DNA from: Geobacter sp.
GTDB lineage: Bacteria; Desulfobacterota; Desulfuromonadia; Geobacterales; Geobacteraceae
Length of the DNA stretch: 64,000 nt
Assembly: GCA_003490025.1 (NCBI GenBank)
Contig: DNJC01000112.1
Span: 16,398-80,397 of the forward strand
Direction: 5' to 3'
Part shown: positions 1 to 9,132 of the stretch, in pieces
Layout: each line of letters starts with the position of its first letter
How positions within the stretch are numbered: position 1 is the first letter of the stretch
Translations under genes and position numbers: made by a program
Notes under the pieces: model-generated
What the model was told of the DNA's origin: nothing
Seen by the model: the letters and a program-made list of their open reading frames with translations, nothing else
Database searches by the model: none

Positions 1-2111
1 CCGATGTTGGTCATGCAGGAACCGAGGAACACGTCCTGGATCGGAGTGCCGGCGACCTCGGAGAGAATCTTGACGTCGTCCGGGTCGTTCGGGCAGGCGA
101 GGATCGGCTCGGTGATCTCCGCGAGGTCGATCTCGATGACCGCTGCGTACTCGGCGTTGGCGTCCGCCTCGAGAAGCTTCGGCGCCTTCAGCCACTCGTT
201 CACCGCGTCGATGCGGTTCTGCAGGGTCTGCGCGTCCTGGTACCCGTCGGCGATCATCTGCTGCATCAGGGCCACGTTGGAGCGGAGGTAGGTGGCGACC
301 GACTGCTCGGAGAGCTTGATGCAGCCGGCGGCAGCGCTACGCTCGGCGGCGGCGTCGGTCAGTTCGAAGGCCTGCTCGACGGAGAGATCCGGGAGACCTT
401 CCATCTCCAGGATGCGGCCGTTGAACACGTTTACCTTGTTTTTCTTGGGCACGGTGAGGAGCCCCTGCTTGATCGCCCAGAGCGGGATCGCGTTAACCGC
501 GTCGCGCAGGGTGATGCCGGGGTTGAACTTCCCTTTGAAGCGAACCAGAACGGACTCGGGCATGTCGAGCGGCATGAAGCCGAGCGCGCCTGCGAAGGCC
601 ACCAGGCCGGAGCCTGCCGGGAAGGAAATCCCGATCGGGAAACGGGTGTGGGAGTCGCCGCCGGTGCCGACGGTGTCGGGAACGAGGAGGCGGTTCAGCC
701 AGGAGTGGATGACGCCGTCGCCCGGCTTCAGGGGCACGCCGCTGCGCTCGATGATGAACTGCGGCAGGGTCTTGTGCATCTTCACGTCCGCCGGCTTCGG
801 ATAGGCGGCGGTGTGGCAGAACGACTGCATGAACATCGGCGCCAGGAACTTGAGGCAGGCGAGTTCTTTCAGCTCGTCGGCGGTCATCGGTCCGGTGGTG
901 TCCTGGGAACCGACGGTGGTCATCTTCGGCTCGCATGCGGTGCCCGGCAGGACGCCAACGACGCCGCAGGCCTGACCGACCATCTTCTGGGCCTGCGAGT
1001 ACCCCTGGCCTGCCTTGGGAACCGGGTTGACCGGGAGGGTGAAGACGGTGGTCGGGGCGAGGCCGAGGGCCTTACGGGCGCGGTCGGTAAGAGCGCGGCC
1101 GATGATCAGCGGGATCCTGCCGCCGGCGCGGAACTCGTCGGAGAGCGTGTTCGGCGCGATGACGAAGGTGGAGAGCACCTCGCCCCCCTCGGTCCTGATC
1201 TCGCCCTTCTTGGAGTCGATCACGATGACGTCGCCGGTCTTCATCTTGGCCACGTCGGTCTTGATCGGGAACGCGCCGGAGTCCTGGGCGGTGTTGAAGA
1301 AGATCGGGGCGATGACGCCGCCGATGATGATGCCGTCGCGGCGCTTGTTCGGTACGCACGGGATGTCCTGGCCGATGTGCCAAAGGACGCTGTTGCAGGC
1401 GGACTTGCGGGAGGAACCGGTACCCACGACGTCGCCCACGAAGGCGACCTGGAAGCCGTCGGCCCTGAACTTGGCGATGGTGGCGTTGCCGTCCGGGAAG
1501 CGGGTCTTGCCCATGGCGAGTGCGTGCAGCGGGATGTCCGGGCGGCTCCAGGCGTCGCCTGCCGGGGAGAAGTCGTCGGTGTTGATCTCGCCGTCAACCT
1601 TGTAGACCTTCACCTTGACGGTCTCCGGGAGACCCGCCTTGGTGGTGAACCACTCGGCGTTGGCCCAGGACTCGATGACCTTCTTGGCGGATGCGTTGCT
1701 CTTGGAGAGTTCCAGGACCTCGTCGAAGGCGTCATACACGAGGGTGGTGCCGCAGAGAGCCTTGACGGCCTCGTCGACAAGCTCGGCGTCCTTCAGGGCT
1801 GCGACCAGCGGGGCCACGTTGTAGCCGCCCAGCATGGTGCCGAGGATCTTGACCGCATCCTTCTTGGAAACCAGCGGGGACTTCTTCGCGCCGGACACGA
1901 TGCCGGCGAGGAAACCAGCCTTCACCTCGGCTGCGGGGTCAACGCCCGGGGAGACCCTCTCCTTCAGCAGATGCAGCAGGAACTCTTCCTTGCCTGCAGG
2001 CGGGGCCTCCAGCAGTTTGCAAAGTTCTACGGTCTGCTCAGGGTCGAGCGGTTTCGCGGGAATCCCGAGTGCTGTTCTTTCTGCCTCTTGCTTCAGATAC
2101 GCTTCGATCAT
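1..2111 (-). CDS. acnB: Aconitate hydratase B, 3' end beyond window
   Basis: Interconverts citrate and isocitrate in the TCA cycle; AcnB enzymes also act on 2-methylisocitrate. About 703 residues are visible. The order is that of AcnB: N-terminal HEAT-like region, swivelling domain, then the catalytic core with the GTGGDSHTRFPIGISFPAG motif. The first cluster-ligand cysteine (GSCMTNIG, about Cys699) lies at the very edge; the two remaining ligands must lie outside. The ATG at 2111 is preceded by a strong GGAGGAGGG ribosome site. AcnB is usually about 850 residues, so roughly 150 are missing. It has its own promoter upstream. The family call is very secure; only the C-terminus is unseen. Confidence 0.96.
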   Translation of the reverse strand, partial: MIEAYLKQEAERTALGIPAKPLDPEQTVELCKLLEAPPAGKEEFLLHLLKERVSPGVDPAAEVKAGFLAGIVSGAKKSPLVSKKDAVKILGTMLGGYNVAPLVAALKDAELVDEAVKALCGTTLVYDAFDEVLELSKSNASAKKVIESWANAEWFTTKAGLPETVKVKVYKVDGEINTDDFSPAGDAWSRPDIPLHALAMGKTRFPDGNATIAKFRADGFQVAFVGDVVGTGSSRKSACNSVLWHIGQDIPCVPNKRRDGIIIGGVIAPIFFNTAQDSGAFPIKTDVAKMKTGDVIVIDSKKGEIRTEGGEVLSTFVIAPNTLSDEFRAGGRIPLIIGRALTDRARKALGLAPTTVFTLPVNPVPKAGQGYSQAQKMVGQACGVVGVLPGTACEPKMTTVGSQDTTGPMTADELKELACLKFLAPMFMQSFCHTAAYPKPADVKMHKTLPQFIIERSGVPLKPGDGVIHSWLNRLLVPDTVGTGGDSHTRFPIGISFPAGSGLVAFAGALGFMPLDMPESVLVRFKGKFNPGITLRDAVNAIPLWAIKQGLLTVPKKNKVNVFNGRILEMEGLPDLSVEQAFELTDAAAERSAAAGCIKLSEQSVATYLRSNVALMQQMIADGYQDAQTLQNRIDAVNEWLKAPKLLEADANAEYAAVIEIDLAEITEPILACPNDPDDVKILSEVAGTPIQDVFLGSCMTNI

Positions 2112-2196
2112 GAATCCCTCCTCCAGATAATATGCAGCTATTTACCGCAGTTATGGAAAACCTGTGTCAACAGTGGTGCTTCATTTGAATGGATAC

Positions 2197-2225
2197 TGTA
2201 TACAGTTTTTGCCCCGCTTTGTCAA
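2197..2225 (-). promoter_or_regulatory. Sigma70-type promoter of acnB with overlapping palindrome
   Basis: On the minus strand TTGACA (2220-2225) is followed by a 17-base spacer and TATACA (2197-2202). The -10 element lies inside a perfect 12-base palindrome, ACTGTATACAGT (2195-2206). That placement suggests a dimeric repressor, possibly GntR-type, that would block RNA polymerase. The regulator is not identified. Confidence 0.7.
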
Positions 2226-2366
2226 TTACTGAAAAACAAAGGGAAAGAGGAGAAATCGGCTACGAAAGAGTTGCTGGTATACGGTTTTGCGAGGAGTGGC
2301 GAGGCTGGGCCGGGGGGAGAAACGGGGAAAAATTAGAAAAATAAAATGCAGCTAAGGGGATTGCAA

Positions 2367-3128
2367 TCATGCACCGAGCTTAAGGCGATCCGCGTTCGCG
2401 TAGACGGTGAACCGGGCCCCCCTGAGATATCCTATGAGGGTGATGCCGGCTTGCCGGCAGATCTCGATGGCCATGTCGGTGGGAGAGGTACGGGAGGCGA
2501 TCAGGAGGACGCCGAGCGACGCGGCCTTGGCGGCCATCTCCGCCGATACGCGTCCTGAACTCACCAGCAAGGTCCGTTCAAGCGACATCCGCTTGAGCAG
2601 CGCCTCCCCCACCAGCCGGTCGATGGTGTTGTGCCTGCCGATGTCCTCCGCGTGCAAAAGGAGCTTTCCCGTCGCATCGCCCACGGCTGCGGAATGGACG
2701 CCGCCGTGGCTGCGGTACTTTTCGGATAGAGCGGCGAGCTGCTTCATGAGCTCGAAGATGGCGGCAACCTCGACCTGCCCCCCACTCTCGACGGGTTCTA
2801 TCTTTGCGGAGCCGGGGAGGGTGAAGGTGATGCCGGTGCCGCAGCCGGAGGTGAGTACCGGTTTCAGCTCGGCCGGGAGTTCCCCCCTGATCCGGACGTT
2901 GGCGATGCCGTAGTCGTTGCAGACGCTCAGCACCAGGAAGTCGTCCGGGGAGGAGACGAAACCCTGCACCCGCAGGAACCCGGCGACGAGGAACCTCAGA
3001 TCGTGCGGCGACGCTACCAGCGTCACGATCTCCCTGTCGTTCACCCTGAGCACCAGTGGGAATTCCTGCACCACCTCGGCCTCGCTCTGCTCCAGCCTGC
3101 CGCCTGAATATATCTGGACTTCTTTCAT
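2367..3128 (-). CDS. fdhD: Formate dehydrogenase sulfurtransferase FdhD
   Basis: FdhD delivers sulfur, obtained from a cysteine desulfurase, to the bis-MGD molybdenum or tungsten cofactor of formate dehydrogenases in the cytoplasm. The 253-residue protein shows family features: the LVAGFL segment near the N-terminus, the TSGCGTG loop with a single cysteine where E. coli FdhD has a CxxC, and the DIGRHNTIDRLVGEAL and SSGRVSAEMAAKAA motifs. It sits alone between acnB and gabD on the same strand, with no formate dehydrogenase gene in view. E. coli FdhD is about 277 residues, so this is a slightly short but complete form. Confidence 0.93.
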   Translation of the reverse strand: MKEVQIYSGGRLEQSEAEVVQEFPLVLRVNDREIVTLVASPHDLRFLVAGFLRVQGFVSSPDDFLVLSVCNDYGIANVRIRGELPAELKPVLTSGCGTGITFTLPGSAKIEPVESGGQVEVAAIFELMKQLAALSEKYRSHGGVHSAAVGDATGKLLLHAEDIGRHNTIDRLVGEALLKRMSLERTLLVSSGRVSAEMAAKAASLGVLLIASRTSPTDMAIEICRQAGITLIGYLRGARFTVYANADRLKLGA

Positions 3129-3152
3129 AGCTCTCGATGTTCGACGCAGATC

Positions 3153-4610
3153 CTACTTGACCCCGCCGATGCAGAGGTATTTCACCTCGAGGAATTCCTC
3201 TATGCCGTACCTGGAACCTTCGCGCCCGACGCCCGATTCCTTCATGCCGCCGAAGGGGGCGACGGCGGTGGAGATGATCCCGGTGTTGATGCCTATGATG
3301 CCGGACTCGATCCCCTCGGCGACGCGCCAGACACGCGAGATGTTCTGGCTGTAGAAGTAGGCGGCCAGGCCGAACTCGGTATCGTTGGCCATCTCTATCG
3401 CCTCCTGCTCCGTCTTGAAGCGGAAGAGCGGCGCCACGGGACCGAAGGTCTCCTCTTTCGCCACCAGCATCCCTGGCTTCACATCTGCAAGGATGGTAGG
3501 CTCGAAAAAGCTCCCCCCAAGGGCGTGCCGCTTCCCGCCGATGACGACACGCGCGCCTCCGGCCACTGCGTCCTTGATATGCTCCTCGACCTTTTCCACC
3601 GCGGCCATGTCGATGAGCGGCCCCTGCTGGGTCTCACCCTTCAGTCCGTCGCCGACCTTCATCCCGGAGACGGCCTGGGCCAGCTTCTCTGTGAAGCGGT
3701 CGTAGATTCCGTCCTGCACCAGGAACCGGTTGCTGCAGACGCAGGTCTGGCCGGTGTTGCGGTACTTCGAGATCAAGGCCCCCTCGACGGCGGCATCGAG
3801 GTCCGCGTCGTCGAAGACTATGAAGGGAGCGTTCCCCCCCAGTTCCATCGAGACCTTCTTGACGGTCCCGGCGCACGCGGCCATGAGCTTCTTGCCGATC
3901 TCGGTCGAGCCGGTAAAGGTCAGCTTGCGCACGATGGGATTCGCCGTCATCTCCCCGCCGATCCCCTCAGCGGAGCCGGTGACGACGGAAAAGACGCCGT
4001 CGGGGATGCCGGCCCTGTGGGCAAGTTCAGCGAGGGCCAGCGCCGAGTAGGGGGTCGCGGTCGCCGGCTTCAGCACCATGGTGCAGCCGGCGGCAAGGGC
4101 GGGCGCCGCCTTCCTGGTGATCATGGCGGAGGGGAAGTTCCAGGGTGTGATGGCGGCGCAAACCCCGATAGGCTCCTTGAGCACGACGAATCGCTTATCG
4201 CTTTGCTGCGACGGGATGACGTCGCCGTAGATCCTTTTCCCCTCCTCCGCGAACCAGTCGAGGAAGGAGGCTGCGTAGATCGTCTCGCCGCGGGACTCGG
4301 CCAGCGGCTTCCCCTGCTCCGCGGTCATGATTATCGCCAGGTCCTCCTGATGCTCCAGAAGAAGCTCCGACCAGCGACGCAAGATGGCGGAGCGCTCCTG
4401 CGCCGTCTTGGCGCGCCACCTGGGGTATGCGGCGTGGGCGGCTTCTATGGCGCGACGCGTCTCGGCGGCGCCCATTTTGGGTATGGTCCCGATCTTCTCC
4501 CGGGTGGCCGGGTTGGTTACGTCGATAGTCTCGCCGCTGTCGGCTCCGGTCCAAGTCCCGTTGATGAAGCAAAGTTGCCGGAAAAGGGTGCTGTCTTTCA
4601 GAGCTAACAT
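3153..4610 (-). CDS. gabD: NAD(P)-dependent succinate-semialdehyde dehydrogenase
   Basis: Oxidises succinate semialdehyde to succinate, feeding 4-aminobutyrate or related carbon into the TCA cycle. The 485-residue aldehyde dehydrogenase has the ITPWNFP nucleotide-binding motif, the FTGSTEIGK turn, catalytic Glu256 in MELGGNAPF and nucleophile Cys290 in NTGQTCVC. The last of these contexts is typical of the GabD branch. The ATG at 4610 follows a GGGGAGGAT ribosome site and gives the normal family length; the reading frame stays open 21 codons further but without support. Another semialdehyde substrate, such as glutarate semialdehyde, cannot be excluded from sequence alone. Confidence 0.9.
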   Translation of the reverse strand: MLALKDSTLFRQLCFINGTWTGADSGETIDVTNPATREKIGTIPKMGAAETRRAIEAAHAAYPRWRAKTAQERSAILRRWSELLLEHQEDLAIIMTAEQGKPLAESRGETIYAASFLDWFAEEGKRIYGDVIPSQQSDKRFVVLKEPIGVCAAITPWNFPSAMITRKAAPALAAGCTMVLKPATATPYSALALAELAHRAGIPDGVFSVVTGSAEGIGGEMTANPIVRKLTFTGSTEIGKKLMAACAGTVKKVSMELGGNAPFIVFDDADLDAAVEGALISKYRNTGQTCVCSNRFLVQDGIYDRFTEKLAQAVSGMKVGDGLKGETQQGPLIDMAAVEKVEEHIKDAVAGGARVVIGGKRHALGGSFFEPTILADVKPGMLVAKEETFGPVAPLFRFKTEQEAIEMANDTEFGLAAYFYSQNISRVWRVAEGIESGIIGINTGIISTAVAPFGGMKESGVGREGSRYGIEEFLEVKYLCIGGVK

Positions 4611-4856
4611 AGATCCTCCCCTGGGATGAACGTGCGCGGAGCAGTGAACGGATCGAGGGTTGTCGCCGGTCATTGCTCCGGGTGCTTGTGTATACCTTAT
4701 AGTTGTTTTTGCGGCAACAGAAAACCATCAGTCACAGAGCAGATCTGAGAACTTCTGAGATTTCAGGTTTGGGGCTCCGCAAACGCGGATGCCCCCTCGG
4801 ACTTCGGCGCGAAGAGGCATCGCTGCAGTATCTCGAACAGGAGAGGGTGCTCCCTG

Positions 4857-6194
4857 TTACTTCTTCGTACCGCTCTTCCTGGCCTGTTCCTCCAGCTTCA
4901 CCAGGTAGTTGACCGTGTAGATGTAATCGTCGATGTAGTCACGCTTGCCGTCCCCGTTGAGGTCGAATTTCGGCTTGGCGGGAGTACCGCGCTCCTTAAG
5001 GAACAGCTGGAAATCACCCTCCGTTACAGGACGTGAAGTGCCGGCCACCAGGTCGGCCTTGGGAGCGACAGTAAGCGGGAAGTCCTGGGAGTGGCCGGCG
5101 TAGAGCATGGTGACGCTGGCGTTCAGCGCCCCCTTGTCCGGCTTCACCTCGAGTTCCCATCCCTTTTCTGTCCGGTTCACCGACACAAAACGGGCGGAGG
5201 TGAAGGCGAAGTTGGGCGCCTTGTCGCCGGTATTGATGGTGATGAACAGGGTCAGTGTCGCTTTACCGTCGGAGAGGGCTACAGCCGGCGCCTGCGTGAA
5301 CAGGGCATCGGCATCCGTCTTCAACAGTGCCGAGAGGGTTGCAGCGTTCTTCTCACCCTGGAACAGCTTGAATTGCTCCAGGGCACTCGTGATCGGTTGC
5401 GGCGCCGTCACCTGGGGAGCGGCAGCAGTAGGCGTCTCCTTGGCAACATGCTCCTCCGCCGGTACCGGTGGCGTATCTTCGTGCTGCAGTTGCGGCTGGT
5501 TGTTTTCGCCCTGCGCCGTCTGGGTGGGAGCCTGCTTTTTATCGTCCGGCTGCATTTCGGGCGGCAATGTCAGGGTGCCGCCGACGTACGGATAGCCACT
5601 GCCACTGCCACTGCCACTGCCACTGCCACTGCCACTGCCACTGCCACTGCCACTACCACTACCACTACCACTACCACTGCCACTGCCACTGCCACTGCCA
5701 TTGTCATTGGTGTCAACGGGGACAACGGGGACAACTGGGTCTGCAGTGACTGGTTCGACAGGATTGGAGATGCTCGGCCGCGCCATGGCAACCTTCTTCC
5801 CGCCCGCATCGATGAGGGAGGCGGTCACCGACGTGATGCCCGCTGCGGAACTCCCGAGCCGGTCGAAGGTGATGGTGGCGATAACCCCGCTGCCGCTGCC
5901 GATGGCCCTGGTGCTGACAATGGCCATGATGACGGGGTTTATCCCGGTGTTAGCCGCGCTCATCATGCCGCCCACCAGGCTTCCCATGGTGACACGGGGG
6001 TTGCTGAGCTTGCTTGAGTCGTAGCCGATGCGGATGTCCATGCCGGCGACCCCCGACATCTGGTCCCCGGTCAGGATGAAGACCCCGTCTGCTGCCGGTG
6101 ACGATATCGAGAGCGATGCGGCGGCGAAGGCAGATACAGGAAGAATGGCGAGCGCAGAGAGAACCAGCACCAGGTAGACGGTTTTCTTAAGCAT
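4857..6194 (-). CDS. Secreted cohesin-domain protein with Gly-Ser linker and dockerin-like C-terminus
   Basis: The 445-residue protein has a signal peptide (about 1-25), a cohesin-type beta-sandwich (about 26-150; features such as MDIRIGYDSSKLSNP and IATITFDRLGSSAAG), a Pro/Val spacer, about 18 Gly-Ser dipeptides, a Gln/Pro/Ala-rich stretch, an uncharacterised region of about 110 residues, and a C-terminal DLNGDGKRDYIDD calcium-binding EF-hand loop resembling one dockerin repeat. Cohesin and dockerin normally pair in cellulosomes, but no glycosidase is nearby. A cell-surface assembly or adhesion role is possible. The secretin GspD in this window also carries a cohesin domain, so a link to that machine is worth considering. 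Function unknown. Confidence 0.75.
   Translation of the reverse strand: MLKKTVYLVLVLSALAILPVSAFAAASLSISSPAADGVFILTGDQMSGVAGMDIRIGYDSSKLSNPRVTMGSLVGGMMSAANTGINPVIMAIVSTRAIGSGSGVIATITFDRLGSSAAGITSVTASLIDAGGKKVAMARPSISNPVEPVTADPVVPVVPVDTNDNGSGSGSGSGSGSGSGSGSGSGSGSGSGSGSGSGSGYPYVGGTLTLPPEMQPDDKKQAPTQTAQGENNQPQLQHEDTPPVPAEEHVAKETPTAAAPQVTAPQPITSALEQFKLFQGEKNAATLSALLKTDADALFTQAPAVALSDGKATLTLFITINTGDKAPNFAFTSARFVSVNRTEKGWELEVKPDKGALNASVTMLYAGHSQDFPLTVAPKADLVAGTSRPVTEGDFQLFLKERGTPAKPKFDLNGDGKRDYIDDYIYTVNYLVKLEEQARKSGTKK
5596..5703 (-). repeat. Hexamer tandem repeat, 18 units, coding for poly(Gly-Ser)
   Basis: Eighteen consecutive 6-base units (CCACTG with CCACTA variants in the middle) cover 108 bases inside the cohesin-protein gene. 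Units are in frame, so copy changes lengthen or shorten the linker by two residues without a frameshift. The near-identical units point to recent slippage. Confidence 0.95.
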
Positions 6195-6508
6195 TAACGA
6201 CCTCGATAGTTGACTTCCCGTTTAGAGGTTGACGGCCCCAGCACTGCCGGAGCCGACCACGGTTTACTTTACTCAGCGGCAGTTTTCCTGTCAAGGCAGA
6301 TCGTTCGCCGTAAATGCCGCGGATCACTGCCGTATTCCGCCTACCAGCATTACTTGAAAGTCCCTCCCCCCGGCTAGCTGTCGCTGGAACCCATCCCCAC
6401 CCCGACCCTCACTGCCATTAAGTTAGCCGATAGCGACGATCTCCCGCTATACGTCCCTCCCCCTTCAAGGGGGAGGCCAGGAGGGGGATGGGTGTTTCGC
6501 CGCCGGCG
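6195..6508. repeat. Intergenic region holding a REP-like element
   Basis: There is no gene here. A hairpin CCTCCCCCTT/AAGGGGGAGG lies at 6456-6476, flanked by CCCATCCCCACCC (near 6390) and its inverse GGGGGATGGG (near 6485). This is the same repeat family seen near 21.1, 31.0 and 48.85 kb. The first 150 bases past the cohesin gene are unremarkable and would hold its promoter. Confidence 0.7.
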
Positions 6509-6540
6509 AAAAAAGAAGGGGCGCCCGAGGGCGCCCCTTC
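6509..6540 (-). terminator. Rho-independent terminator after ctpA
   Basis: Read on the minus strand, a 12-bp perfect stem (GAAGGGGCGCCC, 2-base loop) is followed by six U residues. It lies 25 bases past the ctpA stop and closes the long secretion/division operon. Confidence 0.92.
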
Positions 6541-6565
6541 TGCTGAAGCAACGTGGTTGTGACGA

Positions 6566-7900
6566 CTAGGAGGGAAGCTTGCCCATGGTCTTCAGGATCT
6601 CCCATCCCTTCAGGAGGTCGAGAGCACGGAGCACCTGGGAGTCGCCCTTGATGGCCTCATCGGTCTTGTACGGGGCGGGCTTGGCCTTCTTCTCTTCGTC
6701 GGCATCTTTCTTGTCACCTTCAAAGTGGTTCTCCAGGTCCTTCTCCCTGATGTGCATCCCTTCCTTCTTCTCGGCGCTGGCCACGACTTCGACCTTCTCC
6801 GCCACGATGTCGGGAACGATCCCCTTCGCCTGGATGGAACGGCCGCTCGGGGTGAAGTAGCGCGCGGTGGTAAGCCTCAAGCCGGAGTTGTCGGAAAGCG
6901 GGATGATGGTCTGCACGCTCCCCTTGCCGAAGCTCTGGGTACCCATTACCACGGCGCGCTTGTGATCCTGCAGGCAGCCTGCAACGATCTCGGAGGCGCT
7001 GGCGCTGCCGCTGTTGATCAGCACCACGATCGGGTAGCTCTCCTGCTTGTTACCCTTCCTGGAGGTGAAGCGCATCTGGGAATCCTTCTCGCGCCCCTCG
7101 GTGTAGACGATCAGCTTCCCTTCGTCGATGAAGTGCTCGCAGACCCTTACCGCCTGGTCGAGGAGCCCGCCGGGATCGTTACGCAGGTCGAGAACCAGTC
7201 CCTTCAGCGTCTTGTGCTCGGCCTGCAGGGCAGTCAGCGCCTTCTCCAGGTCGTCGTCCGTCTTCTCCTGGAACTGGGAGATCCTGACGTAGCCGTAACC
7301 GTCGTCGAGCACCTTGTACTTCACGCTCTTCACCTGGATGATGTCCCGCTCAAGCGTGAATTCCTTGGTCTTGTCGAACCCCTCGCGCATGATGGTGAGC
7401 GTCACCTTGGTTCCCTTGATGCCCCTCATCCTCTTCACCGCGTCGGTGATGGTGAGGTCCTTGGTGAACTTGTCGTCTATCTTCAGTATCTGGTCACCGG
7501 CCTTGATGCCGGCCTTGAACGCTGGGGTGTCCTCTATCGGGGAGATGACGGTAAGAATCCCTTCCTTGACGGTGATCTCGATGCCGAGACCGCCGAAGGC
7601 GCCCTTGGTGTCGATCTTCATCTCCTTGTACGTATCCGGCGGCATGAAGGAGCTGTGCGGGTCGAGCGAGGTGAGCATGCCGTTGATGGCGCCATAGACC
7701 AATTTCTTGGTGTCCACCTCCTCCACGTAGCTCTTCTTCACTATGGAAAGCACATCGGTGAACAGCTCGATCGACTGGTAGTCGTTCCCCCCGCCCTGGG
7801 CGGCGCATCTGCGCTGCGCGCCGAACCCGATGAAAAGCGTGAGCAGAGAAACTGTTGCGACAAACAGGGTTGCCTTCTTAAACTTGCTGCCCTTGAACAT
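6566..7900 (-). CDS. ctpA: Carboxyl-terminal processing protease, S41 family
   Basis: A periplasmic serine protease that trims C-termini and, in several bacteria, controls cell-wall hydrolases. The 444-residue protein has an N-terminal signal/anchor (about 10-33), a PDZ domain (about 100-185, with the GLGIEI and IKAGDQILKI signatures) and an S41 catalytic domain. Nucleophile Ser301 lies in GSASASEIV and general-base Lys326 in SFGKGSVQT, at the 25-residue spacing of E. coli Prc. An acidic, Lys-rich tail follows. It is the last gene of the operon, 34 bases downstream of the envC-like gene. That position suggests a role with the divisome amidase pathway. Confidence 0.95.
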   Translation of the reverse strand: MFKGSKFKKATLFVATVSLLTLFIGFGAQRRCAAQGGGNDYQSIELFTDVLSIVKKSYVEEVDTKKLVYGAINGMLTSLDPHSSFMPPDTYKEMKIDTKGAFGGLGIEITVKEGILTVISPIEDTPAFKAGIKAGDQILKIDDKFTKDLTITDAVKRMRGIKGTKVTLTIMREGFDKTKEFTLERDIIQVKSVKYKVLDDGYGYVRISQFQEKTDDDLEKALTALQAEHKTLKGLVLDLRNDPGGLLDQAVRVCEHFIDEGKLIVYTEGREKDSQMRFTSRKGNKQESYPIVVLINSGSASASEIVAGCLQDHKRAVVMGTQSFGKGSVQTIIPLSDNSGLRLTTARYFTPSGRSIQAKGIVPDIVAEKVEVVASAEKKEGMHIREKDLENHFEGDKKDADEEKKAKPAPYKTDEAIKGDSQVLRALDLLKGWEILKTMGKLPS

Positions 7901-7934
7901 TTTGCCTCCCTAAGTAGTGCTTGCGATAACCCTG

Positions 7935-9131
7935 TTATCTGAACCAGGCGGCGGGGTCAACCGGCTTGCCCTGGTAACGTATTTCGAAGTAAAGCATCGG
8001 CCCCTTTGCCGAGTCGAGGTCGCCGACGCTGGCCAGCACCTCGTTCTTGGAGACCTTGGAGCCGACCCTTTTGGACACCGAGGACGCATGGGCGTAAAGG
8101 CTGAAGAAGCCCCCCCCGTGGTCGACGATGATCATATTACCATAGCCTTTGAAGTAGTCCGCATAAATTACTTCGCCGTCGTATATGGCGTGGATCGCCG
8201 TTCCGGAAGGCGCCGCAACGGAGATGCCGTTGCTGACCGTGAAGGAATCGAAGTCGGGGTGCTTGTGCCTGCCGAAGCGCTCGACGATGTTCCCCTTGAC
8301 CGGGAGCGAGAGCCTCCCCTTCTGGGCGCCAAGCCCCTGGTTCGGCACCGGCGCCGACTTGGGGGCCGCCGCCTCCCGGCTCCCCTCCGGCCCCTTGCTG
8401 CGAACCTTTGGACTATACGCTTTTCTACTTCTCGCTTCAAGCCTTTGAATCATGCTCTGCAGGCGGCCCGCGTTGGCCTGGAGCTGCTTCAGGGAGGCGA
8501 CGTAGGTCTGCTTGTCCTGCCGCACCTTGACCAGGTAGGTCGCCTTGCGGTTCTTCTCCTGCTCGATCTCGCGCTTCTTGGCCTCCATCGAGCGGCGGAT
8601 CCCTTCCTTTTTCGCCGCATCCTGCTCCAGGCGGAGCTTCAGCTGGTTCAGGCGCTCGACGTTCTCGTTGTACTGCCGGAAGAGCTTCTTGTCGTTCTCC
8701 AGGATGCCCCGCATGTACCGGAGGTTCTCGCTCATCTGGGGGAACGATTCGGAGGAGAAGAAGACCCTCAGGTTGCCCGTGTCCCCCCCCTTGTACAGCG
8801 CGGCCATGCGGCGGTTTATCTGCACCCGCTTGCGCTCCGCCTCCTGGCGCTCCCGCTCGGCATCCGAAAGCGTCTTGTCGATCCCCTTCTCCACCACGGC
8901 CAGGTCGCGGCCCAGGGTTGCCAGGCTCGACTGCTTCTCCACCAGGGATTTCTGGATCTGCACCAACTCGCCCGACACCTTGGTCTCGACCTTCTGGGTC
9001 TTCGAGATCAGCTTGTTCTTTTCCTTGATCTGCTTCTTTATGGTCTGCAGATCTTCCTTCGCCCCCGCGCTGCAAAGGGAAGGAAGGGCCAGGAGTGCGG
9101 CCAGAAAGCATATGATGAGTGAGTTCGCCAT
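7935..9131 (-). CDS. envC: EnvC-type murein hydrolase activator, degenerate LytM domain
   Basis: Probably activates periplasmic amidases at the septum when recruited by FtsEX. The 398-residue protein has a signal peptide (1-22), a long Lys/Glu/Gln-rich coiled coil (about 25-250), a basic/Pro linker and a C-terminal LytM (M23) domain. That domain lacks most zinc ligands of active M23 enzymes: the HxGxD position reads SNGIS and the final HxH position reads LYFEI, as in E. coli EnvC. It begins 1 base after ftsX, so the two are translationally coupled. Start chosen at the ATG that encodes the signal peptide. Confidence 0.92.
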   Translation of the reverse strand: MANSLIICFLAALLALPSLCSAGAKEDLQTIKKQIKEKNKLISKTQKVETKVSGELVQIQKSLVEKQSSLATLGRDLAVVEKGIDKTLSDAERERQEAERKRVQINRRMAALYKGGDTGNLRVFFSSESFPQMSENLRYMRGILENDKKLFRQYNENVERLNQLKLRLEQDAAKKEGIRRSMEAKKREIEQEKNRKATYLVKVRQDKQTYVASLKQLQANAGRLQSMIQRLEARSRKAYSPKVRSKGPEGSREAAAPKSAPVPNQGLGAQKGRLSLPVKGNIVERFGRHKHPDFDSFTVSNGISVAAPSGTAIHAIYDGEVIYADYFKGYGNMIIVDHGGGFFSLYAHASSVSKRVGSKVSKNEVLASVGDLDSAKGPMLYFEIRYQGKPVDPAAWFR

Positions 9132-9132
9132 G

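Noticed and set aside
648..2336. 562-codon plus-strand frame
   Set aside because: It is antisense to acnB, whose minus-strand frame is fully conserved; the plus frame shows no family and only GC-rich shadow composition.
5570..5809. Minus-frame peptide made of AVAVAV repeats and plus-frame HCHCHC or TATATA peptides
   Set aside because: These are alternative-frame readings of the Gly-Ser hexamer repeat in the cohesin gene.
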